A stretch of 64,000 nucleotides of DNA from Glandiceps talaboti (lineage: Eukaryota; Hemichordata; Enteropneusta; Spengelidae). This document shows, one piece after another, positions 24,009-38,816 of this stretch (positions are counted from its first letter, which is position 1; every line of letters starts with the position of its first letter). Location: contig NC_135570.1 of assembly GCF_964340395.1 (NCBI RefSeq), forward strand, positions 1,124,001 through 1,188,000, written 5' to 3'. The translations under genes and the position numbers were made by a program. The notes below the pieces were generated by a model. It saw nothing but the letters and a program-made list of their open reading frames with translations. It had not been told where the DNA came from and did not search any database.

Positions 24009-25001
24009 CTTTGAAATGTTGTATTCTATGAACCTATACAAGCTTCAACAGGGACATTTTTGTCCTTCAAAAAACCAAAGATATATTAACTGAAAATATG
24101 TGAATTACTTATAAAAAGACATTGTATCTGTTATTTAGTGGTCAATATTATCTGTAGGTATTGTAGTTGTCAGTTTGAATCTTGAGTGAAAGTTTAGTTT
24201 TGAATTTGTCACCATGTTAAAACTGTACTCGTTGTAACTGGTGTATTATTTTATGATCAGAAAACCACAATATATTCACTGAAAATTGTTAAAATGCCAA
24301 ATGTTAGACAAAAATTAGATTTTAATTTGTTGTCGATATTATCCATAAACACTACAGAAACAGCTTTAAATCATGAACAATTTGGATGCCGACCCCAGAA
24401 ATCAATTTGATTTGATTTATTGTGGATACAGCTACAAAAATATGTTTCCCTACAGGTGATGCAATATTATTCACGGTGTACAATATTGCAAATACGTTAT
24501 TATACACAACAAAACATTTTTTTTTAAAAACGTTCTGCAGCTTGAGCAACTTGAATGTTTATGTTCAGTATGTTTGTATATTTGCAGTTCTATACACTGC
24601 TATGCTAATGAGATATAGACTATTTGCATATGTTTGTCAACATTTGCATAATATATACACACCATCTGGTATTAGTTCTCATGGACACCAAGTACATCCA
24701 GAATAGAACATCTCTATTTGTAAGAATCATATATCTGTGATTTTCATCACTTTCTAAACCATATACCATTGCTCTACTTTACCACTAGGGGGCAGTGTTT
24801 ATTCAATAAGTGTATCAGCCATCTGAGAGTTGTACAAGATTTCAAGTCATAAAGTAATGTGCAATAGCATTAATTAGTAATAGTCAAGTTTTCATTTTAT
24901 ACTTGTATTCTGATATAATGAATTTCTTTGTTGAAAATTTTATAGATTAGGGTGTGGTAAGTTTTCCTATTATAGCAGGGTGTGAACATTCAGCTAAGAA
25001 T

Positions 25002-25053
25002 CACAACTGTTTTCAATTTCTGTGTCACTAGCAAGAATTGAAAACAGTTGTGT
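25002..25053. repeat. Short hairpin
   Basis: CACAACTGTTTTCAATT pairs with AATTGAAAACAGTTGTG, a perfect 17-bp stem with a loop of about 18 nt. Confidence 0.8.
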
Positions 25054-25699
25054 TTTGATGATAAGAGTGGATTGGATGTCTCTGACCATGAAAGATGAAA
25101 TACAAGACTTTCATTGTCTCAAGTCAGTCAGTCAGTTTTTCCACTCTCCTCACAAAAATGAAATGGCCCTGCAGGTGTTTTGTTAAAATGATGAAAGACT
25201 TGTGGGAATATGTTGTATATTATATTAGAGTATAACTGTAACAAGTTGTAATTTATGTTAATTTATGAATGTTGTAATTTTCAATAGAAACATTCTTGTA
25301 GTATTTTTACTTGACTTTACAGCAGACATACAGAGTACTTTTTAAGATGACGTAGAATCACATCAACATGTAATAGTTCAGGTACACTTTTAACTCAGAG
25401 TCCATGAACATGTTTTCTTGCAATTTCTTCTCACTTTGGTTCGAGAAAATTGAACAGTTTTCCTTGGAATTAACAGAAAACTGAAGTTTTCCTAAGATGT
25501 GTGATAGAGAGTGCTAGTCCCTTCCCAAGATGCATTGCACACTGTAAACACAAGAAAATGTGACTCCTGAATGGGGAGAAATAATTGTTTACTAATTGTT
25601 GTCTAAAAATGTACAAAAAAATTAGCCTTTTTATGGCACTGAAATGACTGACTTATTCTGCTTGTTCAGCTAGCTGTAACAATTACGGTTTGAAAATTG

Positions 25700-25868
25700 A
25701 CACAGTTTGCCTCATCTCCCAAAAGCCATTAACAGAATACCTCTATAGCTGATTGTCACAGTGGGGAGTGATTACATACGCCACACTGTTTGATTTTCAA
25801 AATTATGGAATCACTTGCCACTGTGACTAATCAACTGTAGAGGTATTCCGCTAAAGGCTTTTTGGGGT
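25700..25868. mobile_element. Imperfect inverted repeat, probable MITE
   Basis: CCCAAAAGCCATTAACAGAA and TACCTCTATAGCTGATTGTC on the left pair imperfectly with GACTAATCAACTGTAGAGGT and CTAAAGGCTTTTTGGG on the right. Confidence 0.65.
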
Positions 25869-26602
25869 GTGGCTAATGTGTCAAACGTAGTAAGATAAGC
25901 AGAATAAGACAAATGCTATCAGAGTCAGTCATTTAGTGCTGTAAACAGGTTATGTAAAAACTTACAATTATGACATAGCCATGTTCCATGAATTGATAAC
26001 AGAAGTGATATCTATGTTATTTGTGTTGTTATGAAATATGTCCGTAAAGATTTCAAAAGACTTGACATAAGTTGAAAGTAGAAATGGAAACATGTCAACA
26101 CCACTTTAACAGAAAGTTACAAAGAACATCCAAATATTTGAAGACACAGCTACTCCCAAAAACTATCATGCAACTTGTGTCATATGTGTAATGCCTCTTG
26201 GACAGTACAAGTCAGTTGTACATTACAACCAAACACACACACATTGTTGTCAATGCATAACTAGTATTTGGTTTAACTTGACAATAGTTGTAACTTGTAG
26301 AGTGCACTTGTCATCGAAAACAATCCTCACAAAATGTATTTGAAAAAAGTTTGTATGATAAAGCAAAAAAGAAAAGAATTGTTTCTGGTAAGGACAGTTT
26401 GTCTAAAATGGTGTGACGACACAATTTTTTTTTATTAACAAACATGTCACTCAGTCTACTATTTATGGCAGTTACTGTTCTTTTTATTTAGTACTTCAGA
26501 GCAAGTGTGTATGTGGGGCAGATGTCATTTGCTTGTTCATGATTGGCTCTGCAGTTATCTTCACTGAAGTAGGAGGGGTATTTTTATGTTTCCCCACGGA
26601 TC

Positions 26603-26705
26603 TGCAGACTTCATGGGCTGGACAAACACACACACAAAAAGACCGATGCAGGGGTATTTAAGTGATGCACATGCTGACCAGAAACAATTCTTTTTTTGGG
26701 CCTAA
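26603..26705 (-). repeat. Dispersed repeat shared with 58884-58980
   Basis: ATGGGCTGGACAAACA, AAGTGATGCACATGCTGACC and the T-run before GGGCCTAA match the reverse complement of 58884-58980. The two copies share ends. The other copy adjoins the 5' end of the LINE. Confidence 0.7.
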
Positions 26706-27090
26706 ATTTAGTAGAACTAGTTGTAACATGTAATGGGCAGTTATCATTGAAACCAATACAAATTGGTAGAAATGCAAATGATGTGAATGAGACGTCATAA
26801 TTGTAACCTGTAGAGGGCACTGTTCATAATCTATTAAGTTTTCATGTATTTTAATTGAGATGAAATGTTTCTATTTATTGTGTCTATTGGTTCAGATTGT
26901 AGCCTTCCATGACACTTTACACTTATCACAGTTAATCACATTGTAGCATGATTTGTATATTTTGTTCAACAATACTATAGGAATAAATTCAAATGATCTA
27001 GTCTAAGTACTTTGATTTTTAATATACATGTACATTTATTTGATTTAAATGTCTACATTCTAATTCCATATTTTCATTACCAATTATCCC

Positions 27091-27427
27091 ATAGTCTCAG
27101 TTACCCAGACTCTCACCACTAGGGGCTGTCCTACACGACCACCTAGATGAGAGTCTAGGGCAACCATAATTCCAACTACCTCGTGCCGGGAGTCACACGG
27201 TACATTTCTACCAAGTCATAAAAAATGGGCTTACGAGTTTATTGTAATTCAGATGTATCACTCCCTTGTGAAGTGATAACCTGTCGCGAAAGTACCTAAA
27301 TCGTTTAGCCTGCAGTGTTGGATGCAAAGTATTCCCCAGCATGCACTACTGTGTAGAAGCTACTTCCTGCATGGGCGATTTGGAATCTTATTTCCCCTGA
27401 CTCTGATAGTCTGGGTAACCAAGACTA
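27091..27427. mobile_element. TIR element of about 337 bp
   Basis: TAGTCTCAGTTACCCAGACT at the left is inverted at the right as AGTCTGGGTAACCAAGACTA. Flanks AATTATCCCA and AATTACCCAA resemble a decayed target duplication. The interior is GC-richer and non-coding. Confidence 0.72.
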
Positions 27428-27639
27428 ATTACCCAAGGTTCATTACCAATGACCTATGGGTTTATTACCAGTGAGCCTTTACATGGTTTTATTGCTCCCC
27501 TTCCTCCAAACTTTACATTCTACATGTACTGTCTGATCATGAGGGTAAAATCATCTCTGTCCTCAAGGGACTATTTGTCACCCCAACACAGACTGTTTTC
27601 TGCCTCGGGAAACAGTCTATGATGGTATTGCCACTCTGT

Positions 27640-27850
27640 TTGTTTGTCCCTCTCCCTGTCGCTGTTTCTGTTGTCAGGCTCTGTATATACATGTAACTCT
27701 GTCTCTGTCTAACTGTCTCAGTCTCTGTCTGTCTGTTTGTCTCTCCCTTTCTCTCCATCTCTGTTTTTGTTGTCTGGCTCTGTATATAACTGTCTCTATC
27801 TCTGTCTGTCTGTCTGTCTGTGTCTGTGTCGTCTGTCTTGTCTCTCTCGC
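27640..27850. repeat. Pyrimidine-rich low-complexity tract (TCTG/TCTC)
   Basis: A unit of about 110 bp containing CTGTTTCTGTTGTC and GGCTCTGTATATA occurs twice within CTGT/CTCT runs. Confidence 0.8.
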
Positions 27851-27935
27851 ATCACTCACATACACACACAAGAATTTTAGGAGGGCATTAAGTTACTCCA
27901 TGGGCATTGAGATTTGTACAATACAAACAATACAT

Positions 27936-27941
27936 TTATTG
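27936..27941 (-). terminator. Candidate poly(A) signal of the glycosyltransferase gene
   Basis: TTTATT on the plus strand is AATAAA on the minus strand, about 600 nt past the TGA. Other sites cannot be excluded. Confidence 0.3.
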
Positions 27942-28544
27942 TCATAAAAAATGTAGAAAACTTCATTTTACATGTCAATGAAATGCTGCGTAGATGTAAC
28001 AAAGCACAACAAGAAATGTTACAATTGTACACCATCTGAATAGCTCTAATGGCTGTAGGTTGAATCTATGCAGAGTTTGGTGATGACTAATGCAATATAT
28101 ACCATAATATCATTATATTTTACTGGACTGCAATGAATGAATGTGAAAACTGTTGACACTGAAGGTCTGTTGTGATGTCACCCCTTACTGGTAGTGGTAT
28201 GAGTAGAGAGGTATTGCAGTCTAAAAGTGCAATCAACTGTGATTTGATATTTCAAATCACCTTATGTCATAGAGTTGTAAGATATGACATTCATGTCACG
28301 TTATCAGCCAGTATTCATGTGTGGTTGAGAAGCCTGATAGGGCTGAACAACATGACATATACCACAGTCTATATGTCATACAATTACCAAAATTGACTTG
28401 TTATGGAAATTACAAGATACCCTACGAATACACTTATTGTCATTGAGGCTTGCCATGTAAAACTCAAATACATATATCCGTAGATGTCAAATTAACTTTG
28501 TATTATCTGCAGCGGTGAATGGACTCAGTTCTGCACCACATCTC

Positions 28545-31015
28545 TCACTTTGTAACATAGTCCGGGGAACCGAAGTAAACAAAGCGTGATATTTCTCCAA
28601 ATGTTGTATTCAGTTGTTTGATATTGACATCATCAAAATCAGGAATTAAGTGAGGGTTGTCTTCTAGACTATTCTTGTACATCTTCATCCAGACATGGAT
28701 GGAGAAATGGTGAAGTTTCCAATCAAAATGACCATCAAAAATTTCCTTCCATTGCAAATATCCTGGTTTCACTAAACTATCTGGTTCAATATGGACGAGA
28801 TGTTGATGACTCTCAACGAGTTCATGAAGTTTTCTGACCGAAGAACAAGCGTAACAGCTTGGATCATATGAACGATATCCGTCATAGATAATATCGAGGA
28901 ATAACAGTCCTTTCCTTGCGACTACAATACCGTTATTTATGGTGGTGTCATCCTGTCGTGCTACTACGCAGTCATAGTACCTTAAAGGTTCTAATGGTGC
29001 CAGAATGATTACATCTGTATCAATATATACACCACCCATCTCAGATAAAATGTGTAACCTAGCAACATCTGCTTTGTGTTCCGGCCATCTTGGTGTTAGT
29101 CCAACTCCGAACACATCTATTGGTGGCTTTCTTTTCACGACTTCTAAGTTTGTTATCTTTGCCTTTGCTTCGTCCCACCACCTTCCTTTGGGTTCACAAT
29201 CAGTATGGAATAGAATTAAGTCTGCCTTCATTACTTGAAAAGCACTGAGCACACTTATTAAATTTACAAAAGTAAATTCATGACAACTAAACCAGATAAA
29301 ATGTGCAATGTTTGGTACCACTCTAAATTTGTTTGGTTTCAGACCTCCATATTCGTAATTCTGTTTATCCACGTCCCCAATTACAGTGTATGTTTTCAGC
29401 GCATGCTCAAACGTAATATTATCTCGTTCCGGTTGTCTTTCCAGTGCGTTCACATTTTCGATCATCAGTTTCCTACTTTTGTCGTACATATCGGGTACTG
29501 CCTGACCTTTAACCTTTTTGTAATACTTGTATGGCTTAATCTGAAAATAAACAAGAAATTACCTCATTTCCAGTAATCAAATAATTCATTGTCATATTGT
29601 GACAATCCTGACATCCTATAATTACAGTTGCAGAAACTCAGTTAATATTTTGCAGTTTTGAAATAGAAATTGCCTGTGAACTCAATTATCAAACACTCTT
29701 CCAGTACTTACATGGAGAAAATACTTCGACAACTTTCCACTATCAAACTGAGTTTGTATTTCAAATTGTAGCCAAGGTATATACGGCGCCCTCGTTTTGT
29801 ATTTATTTGATACCTTTGTTTTTACTCGTGCATTTCCTTTGACCCCGCCTTTGACTGGTACTAGCCTCATTAGTGTAGTTCCTGACGACCGTGTTCCGAA
29901 ATGACTATGTAGCTATAGTCTAGTTCCTGACGACCATGTTCCGATTTTACATTACGTTATCTTTACACATTACTAATGTGTAAAGATAACGTAATGTAAA
30001 ATCGGAACATGGTCGTCAGGAACTAGACTATAGCTACATAGTCATTTGTGTGATACGTGATACTGCAGCTATCCAGCAATTCTTCTAACCGCGACATTCA
30101 AAATAGTATTTCTGAACTACGTCTATAATTTCGTGCTTATATCTTCGCGAGCTTAATATTAAAGGTTCTCGTGCTTCATATTCGATTGACGAGAAGGTTC
30201 TCACTTCACACACTTGGTTGGCACGGTTCTCGTGTTTCGTATTCGATTAGCGACACTCCGGGTCGCCCTCTAGTGGCGAACTTAGCAACAGCGCCGCGCC
30301 AGCACCTGTGGGTACGACATCATGGCGTTTTATAGCCAAGCCATGTTGACATAACATTGATAAATCTCGCCTACTTTGAATAGAGTAAACACATATCTGG
30401 TTTACCGATCGCGAGAAACCGTTTAGCTAGTGAATTTACAAAGCCAAACGAAAATATCTCAGTTTGAAATCTTTAATATGAGTTCATCATTTCGTATCAT
30501 GTTTTTTCTTATTTCAACATTTCGAGTAAGGCGTCGATGTGACTGCATGACGTGACGATAGTTACCAGTTACCTCATTTCCCCACGTGTAATTAGTGAAC
30601 CTGTCATTAGTGAACCTGTCAAATATTTTCAATAACGGCCATACCCGCTTTATCTAAAGTACATAATGCACATGTTTATCAGGACAAAAAATAAATGTTT
30701 TCTCTTCAAATCGAAATACATCATTCTAATTGTGCCCTGAATTATTTTACACGGCCATAGTTGATGTCGACGTGATCAGTATGTACCTCGGATTTATTGT
30801 ATGTACAGTTTTATACCGTGGGTTACATAGCGTGTTTGTACTAAACCGTCTGAAATGATAAAATCATAACTAACCTGACCAAATTTATCCACAGCAGGTG
30901 CAAATTCATTCCATTCGTACCACGCGGAGTATGTAACCTTGATTATAACGACTAAGCTAACCACCATTAGAAACAAAAACAGTTTATAATATGGTCGTAC
31001 TCTCATACTTGCCAT
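28545..31015 (-). CDS. DXD-motif glycosyltransferase (Gly_transf_sug / alpha-1,4-galactosyltransferase-like), type II membrane protein
   Basis: Two exons, 31015-30875 and 29540-28545, join at Gln47/Ile48 (donor GTTAGT, acceptor TTTATTTTCAG) and encode 378 residues ending in TGA. The ATG at 31015 starts a Golgi-type N-terminus: MASMRVRPYYK, then a hydrophobic anchor at about residues 12-25, then a stem. The catalytic domain begins near residue 120 with PNIAHFIWF (HFIWF 127-131). It continues with HKADVARLHILSEMGGVYID, where the metal- and nucleotide-sugar-binding DTD is 221-223. NNGIVVARKG and a C-terminal region with FSIHVWMKMYK follow. Potential N-glycosylation sites include NIT (about 88) and NTT near the C-terminus. 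The layout fits Golgi enzymes that transfer a sugar from a nucleotide sugar; the DXD/Gly_transf_sug family includes A4GALT. Donor and acceptor cannot be read from sequence. The intron holds a 149-bp hairpin element. Confidence 0.9.
29899..30047. mobile_element. Perfect 149-bp palindrome in the glycosyltransferase intron
   Basis: Arms of 74 bp (29899-29972 and 29974-30047) are perfect inverse complements around one unpaired base at 29973. The outer arm reads AAATGACTATGTAGCTATAG. A direct near-copy of part of the arm (AGTTCCTGACGACCGTGTTC) lies just outside at about 29877. A diverged fragment (GTGACTATGTAGCTGTC) lies at about 40060. Perfect arms suggest a recent foldback element or inverted duplication. 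Confidence 0.9.
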
Positions 31016-32181
<1,166 letters not shown>

Positions 32182-33717
32182 ATGGCGTCGATGTTGACAA
32201 GACAGTGGAGAGTGCTCAGCCGGTTGACTCCATCGCTGAGCAGGGCTTACAGCTCCAGCGCAAGTACAACAACGGGTTCAAGAAACTATGGAAATGCACC
32301 TGATCCAGTTAAAGATGTAGAGACAAAGCCGGTACAGTGATATTGGTTTATTTTACTTTTTAATTTGTGAACGCAACGCAGACACGACACACTGTACACT
32401 GTACATGTAGAACACACATCGCAACTGTCCTGTGCACTGTAGCGTTGAAAAAGTGGGTCAGGTCGCTCGTGCGTTCAAAGGCCTACATTACATGTGCTTT
32501 ACTAGCCATTCAAAACACTTATACTGTCGCCCGATATACCAAATTTATTTATGAATATTCAAAAATAACCTTCTGTGGGGTTTGCTGCACGTATCGTTGT
32601 TTTTTTAATCGACAAAGGTGCAAGGGTGACGGCAATTTATGTTAATTAATTTCTATTGTTTTTGTCATCATGGACTCTTGAAGTTGAATATAGATGGTTA
32701 GTCCACAAGAGGTTGGCATTATTAGGTTAAATAAGGTGCATACGTCACAACAACAAAACAATTTCCCTGGTGTGCTTCATGACTATATTACTATTATAAC
32801 TATATACGTCATAAATTTATGAACACGGGGCATAATAATACATTTGTACATAGACTCATCGTAGACCCAATAAGCCATAGTCACAGTAGCTTACTCAGCA
32901 AATTATTATAAGAGAGTCTGAAAAAGACCAAATACTTTGAGATGGACTTTGGTGTACAGTGTAGAGTTCACAATATATCCATTTGGGTACATGTATACTC
33001 TGTCCATGGAGATAGATGGTGAAAGGTACCACCACAGACTGTCATTGTGTCAATGCAGCAAGAAAATGTCTTGGTATATTTGCTTGTATTGCAAATGAAA
33101 CTAGGCTGTTCTTTGTTTAAGTATATATGTTAATAACTACCTAACTAGAAATGTCAATCCAGGCTGCATCACTTGTTTTCATCTGCTCATGGCATGATTT
33201 TTTTATATAGGCACACAGACCCCCCCTCCCACACACCTACAAATGCACATGCCCCCCCCCCCCACACACACACAGTCAGTATGTCAGTCACTCTGTACCT
33301 GTGTGTACTGTAGTAGGTGTGTGTTACTGCCTGGTAGGTAGTAGCCAGGTACACAGTGACACCCTATACACAGACATACATTGTAAATACACACACTACA
33401 GTGACTGTCACACATACTGAAGGCACACATCCCCGTACATGCACATTTTTACACACCCTACACAAGGTACACAGTAACACAACACCCTACATGGTGTCAG
33501 CAGCTGACGACCGTGATACACATCCCTACACACACAGTGACACACCCTACACAGTGTAGGCAATTGTGATACACATCCCTACATACACAATAACACTCTA
33601 CACACACAGGTACACAGTCTCACTCCCTGTACATGGACACATTCACACACACTAGTGACAACACACATGTACCCTACATAGATACTGTAGGTACACATGA
33701 TACTCAATGTCATACTC

Positions 33718-33749
<32 letters not shown>

Positions 33750-36700
33750 TGTCCTATATAGTAAGAGATAGGGGTAAACCAAATGTTGGTGCATCACTAG
33801 AAATTATGTGCGTCAGTGGCACGTCAGTGGTAAATGTTATTATATACATTACTGTATTGAGAAGTAATTGTGAATGTTTATCTTGTTTACATGTAGGCTG
33901 ATCTTGCAACTCCAATTTCATCAGTAGCAGCACCACAGGGAACATATATCGCAATAGATGATAAAATAAATGGACTATCAGAAGAACAACAACAGGTAAA
34001 AACTTAATATAACTCAGTTAAAGTGGCCATATGGATGAGGGTTGGGTATTTATTTTGGATTTTTATTGTATAAATCAATTTTTTCATGGTGTCCTACTTG
34101 AACAAACAGCATTGACTGAGTCCTTGTTTGTAACTCAATACATTGCAAAAAGCTAAAAAAAATGTGTAAAAAATAGTTTGTTATTGTATGTACAATGACA
34201 AAGATTTTACACATTTATTAATCTTTTGCAATTTATTGAGTTACAAACAAGGACTTGGGATATGCTGTTTCACATTGATTATTCAAGTAGGATACCATAA
34301 TAAAATTGATTTATAAATTAAAAATCCAATCCTCAGCCATATGGCCATGTTAATCGAGGTGTCAAATACTAAGATAGACACCCACTAAAACTATTATTGC
34401 TCAGTGTGATAGATTACACAAGCTGGTTATAACAGTTCCTGTGTTGTGTGAATCTAATAGACTTACAATGCTATTTACATGATTTAAAAGTAATGTAGCT
34501 TGTCTGATATAACCTTGTTTTGTAACAACGACCTTACTGTATGGTACTAGACTGTAAGATGCATTGTTTTATGCCGCCCTCTGTGGCCATGATGTGTGAG
34601 GGTGCCCCATCATGGCATACCTTACAGACTAGTACTGGTATGGTACATGTAAAAACAGTCTATATCTAGCTGAGTGACATGTACATGTGTAACAGCAACT
34701 TGATGCTGTATGGTACATGTAAAAACAGTGTATATCTAGCCGAGTGACAGGTGCATGTGTAACACTAACAGCGACTTGATACTGTATGGTACATGTAAAA
34801 ACAGCGTATATCTAGCTGAGTGACAGGTGCATGTGTAACACTAACAGCGACTTGATACTGTATGGTACATGTAAAAAAAGTCTATATCTAGCCGAGTGAC
34901 AGGGTAGTCTGTAAGGTACACCATGATGGGGTGCCCTCACACACACTGATCAACCCCCTTAGGATAGAGCAGGCTGGTGAGGACAGAGTGACAGGTATAC
35001 AGAACCATAAAAATGTATGTACTTTGTAGAATTAAAAGAGATAGCTAGCATTTACAGGGGAAAATCACAAAATAAAAAATTATTCTAGCAAACTAAGAGG
35101 TGATAAACTATACAAATCAAGAAGATATTTCTAATCACAATCATACCAAATTAATCATAACAATCAAGTTGATGTAGATTAGTGGAACTCAAGTTTATAA
35201 AGTAAATATCATCAGAAAATATTTTTGAATGCAATCAGTTCTTTTAGATTGCCTATATGATATTGTAAATAACAATGTTGTATTCTAAAAATTGGACAAA
35301 CAAGAGATATGAGAATATATTGTTCATGGTTCCAAGAATCAGTAGGACAGTACAAATAAAGTTACTTTGAATGGCTAAATATGACTTTCACACATGTACA
35401 TAAGGACAGGTGTCTACAGAAGGAACTCAGGCCAACTTTGAATATCTTCCTGCTCATTGTTTCATAGTGTCATTCTCCTCAGATGTGTTAATTTCATTGG
35501 CAGGTGTGATAATTAGTATTTATATTATGCACTAAGTGTTTTGTACTGGAATGCAGTTTTGTGTGCTGGCTACTTTTGTTGAGTGAGTCCCAGACAGGAG
35601 TGTCCTGTAATGTCAGGAGTGGAGAACCTTACAGACTAGTTGTATAAACGTGAGTGATAGCTGATAGTGTGGCATGAATGTCATATCTTATAGACTAGTA
35701 GTACAAATGTGAGTGATAGCTGATAGTGTGGCATGAATGCTGTATCTTACAGACTAGTACTAGTACAGACATGAGTGATGGCTGATAGTGTGGCATGGAT
35801 ACAGACTAGTAGTACAGATGGGAGTGTTACCCAGTAGCTGATAGTGTGGAATTTCAATTCAAATTGCCACAATATATATATATTTATTTATTTTTATACA
35901 ATTTGTTCTTCCAGTTGCGTGAAATGGTGTTTAGATTTTGTCAAACTCAACTAGCACCTAAGGCTGCTGATATTGACGCCACAGATAACTTTCCAGACAT
36001 GAGGGTAAGTGATCATATATTTTGTATACTTGAGACTAAAATAATCATAGCTTCATTTTTGGTTACAACATCACTGCATAGAAATTGATTCCAAATACAT
36101 TATGTAAGTAAATTGCATAGTGTTTTTTATATTGAAGGCATAGTTGCTATTTGAATTATTACAATGTAACTTGTTTTGCCAGTGAAACTGACCACTCTTG
36201 TAAAGACTTGATGTAAGTTATAATAATAATGTTGGTTTTTATATAGCACTTTCCCACTCTGTGCTCAAAGCACTTCAGGTTATTAACCCCTGGCTTTGAT
36301 CTATATAGTGGCACAATGGCCCTTTATACTTCCTCAACTCACTGGAGAGCATACAATCCATTGCAGCCTTTATAAGCGCATAAGATTAAAGCATTCACAT
36401 TGCAACCTATATCCTACCAGGTCCCCAATTATACAGCTGCGTCGACTGAGGCACAGTCACGTTCTTGCCCAAGGACTTTAGCCATTCAAAAACAAACAAA
36501 TGTCATGAAGGCAGACATACATGTAACTCTTGTGTTAAAAGATAGGAGTTTGTGTCTGTCAGTGTTATGGTCTGGGCCATCAATATCGTAACCATGGAGA
36601 TTCATAGGTGTACTTCTAGTATAATGTTAATGTCGATGCATTCCTTCTACGACATTATAATTTGTCTTCTGGCATTCTTAGAACTATTGTTTGCATAGTA

Positions 36701-38491
36701 GGGAGTTTCTATTCATTTATTGATCTTTATCATCAATTATATCATTGGATCAGTCGTAAGTTATATATCCTAATACCAGTGGCAGTGTTTTATTTAAGGG
36801 CAGTAAGTAGGTAAAATCTACCGGGGTTCCCACATCATTTTACCGGGGTTCCCCACCAAAATTATGATACATTGCATGGGAAGCACTACCAGTTTTACCT
36901 CTTTCCCCCTTTCTGTTACCGGGGTTCCCAAACCTTAGCAAGTCCAGGTATGAGTTTAGTTAATTACAAGTGATGGTTAAGTATACATTAGTAAGTAGAA
37001 TGCTGTGATTACCTTTTAATATGTAGAAAATATTACATCCCAAAAAATGTAAACTCAGCTTGTGCCCCATTAATGACAAATACATTCTAATATCATTTCA
37101 AATGGATGTGAGAAATTATGGCATGGAACCCCATTACTCCATACCACAATGATATAAGTGACAATGTTGATAACTGTTTTGATATTTTATGTTTGTTTTG
37201 TAGGAATTCTTCAAGCAGTGTGGTGCCCTGGGATTACTTGGAATCACTGCACCAGGTAAGGAGTTATTGTGATTTCACTATGTTGAAACAGTACCTTTAG
37301 TCTAAGATGGAATTCAGGAGTTGATGTCAGTTTACCTACTAGCTATATTGAAACAGTTCCTTTAGTCTAAGATAGTATTCTTGAGTTGACGTTACTGAAG
37401 AAATTAATTTCAGCACTGAGAGTCTGCATTCAATTCAATCTAAAACTTTTACCATGGCCTTGTTAGGCAAACCAAGTCACTATCAGTTTTGTAAATTGTG
37501 AACAAACAGCCTTTACCACATAGCAGTGAAACCAGCAAACAGACAGTTTAATAAAGCCTGTCCACCTGAACAGGCAAACATGTTAAATTTTAAGTACATT
37601 ATAACTTGAATGGATAAAAGCAAACTCATAAAAGTGCCGTGTGAATCAGAAGCATCCACTGTTGTTTTTGTATCAGTTGCATTGTTGTTTACCCTCTGTT
37701 GTCTTTGCATTAAGTCTTCCCATGGCTCACTTCATACAAGCAAATGCACTCAGTGTTTTTTCATGGGTTGTATATTTATCTGCATGGTAGAAATAATAGT
37801 CAGGTGGCTTAGCTACTTTATTGTTACATGCTGGATAAAAGCACCAAATTTGACACGGTGTTCATGTGTTCCTAAGGATCTACTTATTGATTTTAGCTTA
37901 GGAAACCTCTTGAATACTTGCATAAATTTGCATAAATCAGTAAACCATGAAAAATCATAAGTTTCAGCAAAATAAGTTACTGAAAATCACTAATTTTAGC
38001 ATGAATCATGCTTAGGCCAAATAAGAAAAGTTGTTTGGTTCTGGTTACCCGACCCCACCAAGTTTTTCATGCTGACCCTAAACTTATTTTTTTATATATT
38101 CAAGAAAATAATAATAAAATCACAAAAATCGTGAAGTCTCGCCAGAAATAGTGGATACTTTATAACAGGTTATAAAATGTGTAGAAACTTTTCAAGCAAT
38201 ATCAGGCATCCATATAAAATTCTTGTCTTAAATCCATAGCTTTACAAACTAATATGTTTATAATAAAACTCACAACTGACTATAGTAGTATACATGTACT
38301 TCATGATAAAACACTTTACACTTAAACCAGCACAATACAGGGACATTCTATATTCCGTAAGTCCATTCCCGATCCTTCAAACACAAAGCATCCAATGTTG
38401 CAAATACTAACAGTCCATCAATCTCTCACTCTTCTTGGTATTCCATATGTTCTGGTTTTTGGTTTAATTGTACTTTATTTTCAATTTTATC

Positions 38492-38535
<44 letters not shown>

Positions 38536-38740
38536 CATTGTATCTGTCTATCTATCTGTCTGTCTGTCTGTCTGTCTGTCTCAGTATCTGTCTGTCTGTG
38601 TCTGTCTATCTACATTGTATCTGCCTGTCTATCTATCTGTCTCTGTCTGTCTGTTTGTCTGTCTGTATCTATCCGTCCATCCATCCACCCATCCATCTAT
38701 CTATCTCATGTATATATAATGTAATTGTATTTTATTACAT

Positions 38741-38816
<76 letters not shown>

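Larger units (their letters stand above)
16043..27900. other. Intergenic region without a host gene
   Basis: No host exon was recognised. The stretch holds the transposon relics and arrays listed separately. It also holds several octamer-like ATGCAAAT/ATTTGCAT motifs (around 21480-21750 and 22085-22165) with no visible gene nearby, and a two-copy repeat at about 22083-22165. Confidence 0.6.

Noticed and set aside
28172-28396. Small open frame downstream of the glycosyltransferase
   Set aside because: No conserved motif, and antisense to the likely 3' UTR. Chance frame.
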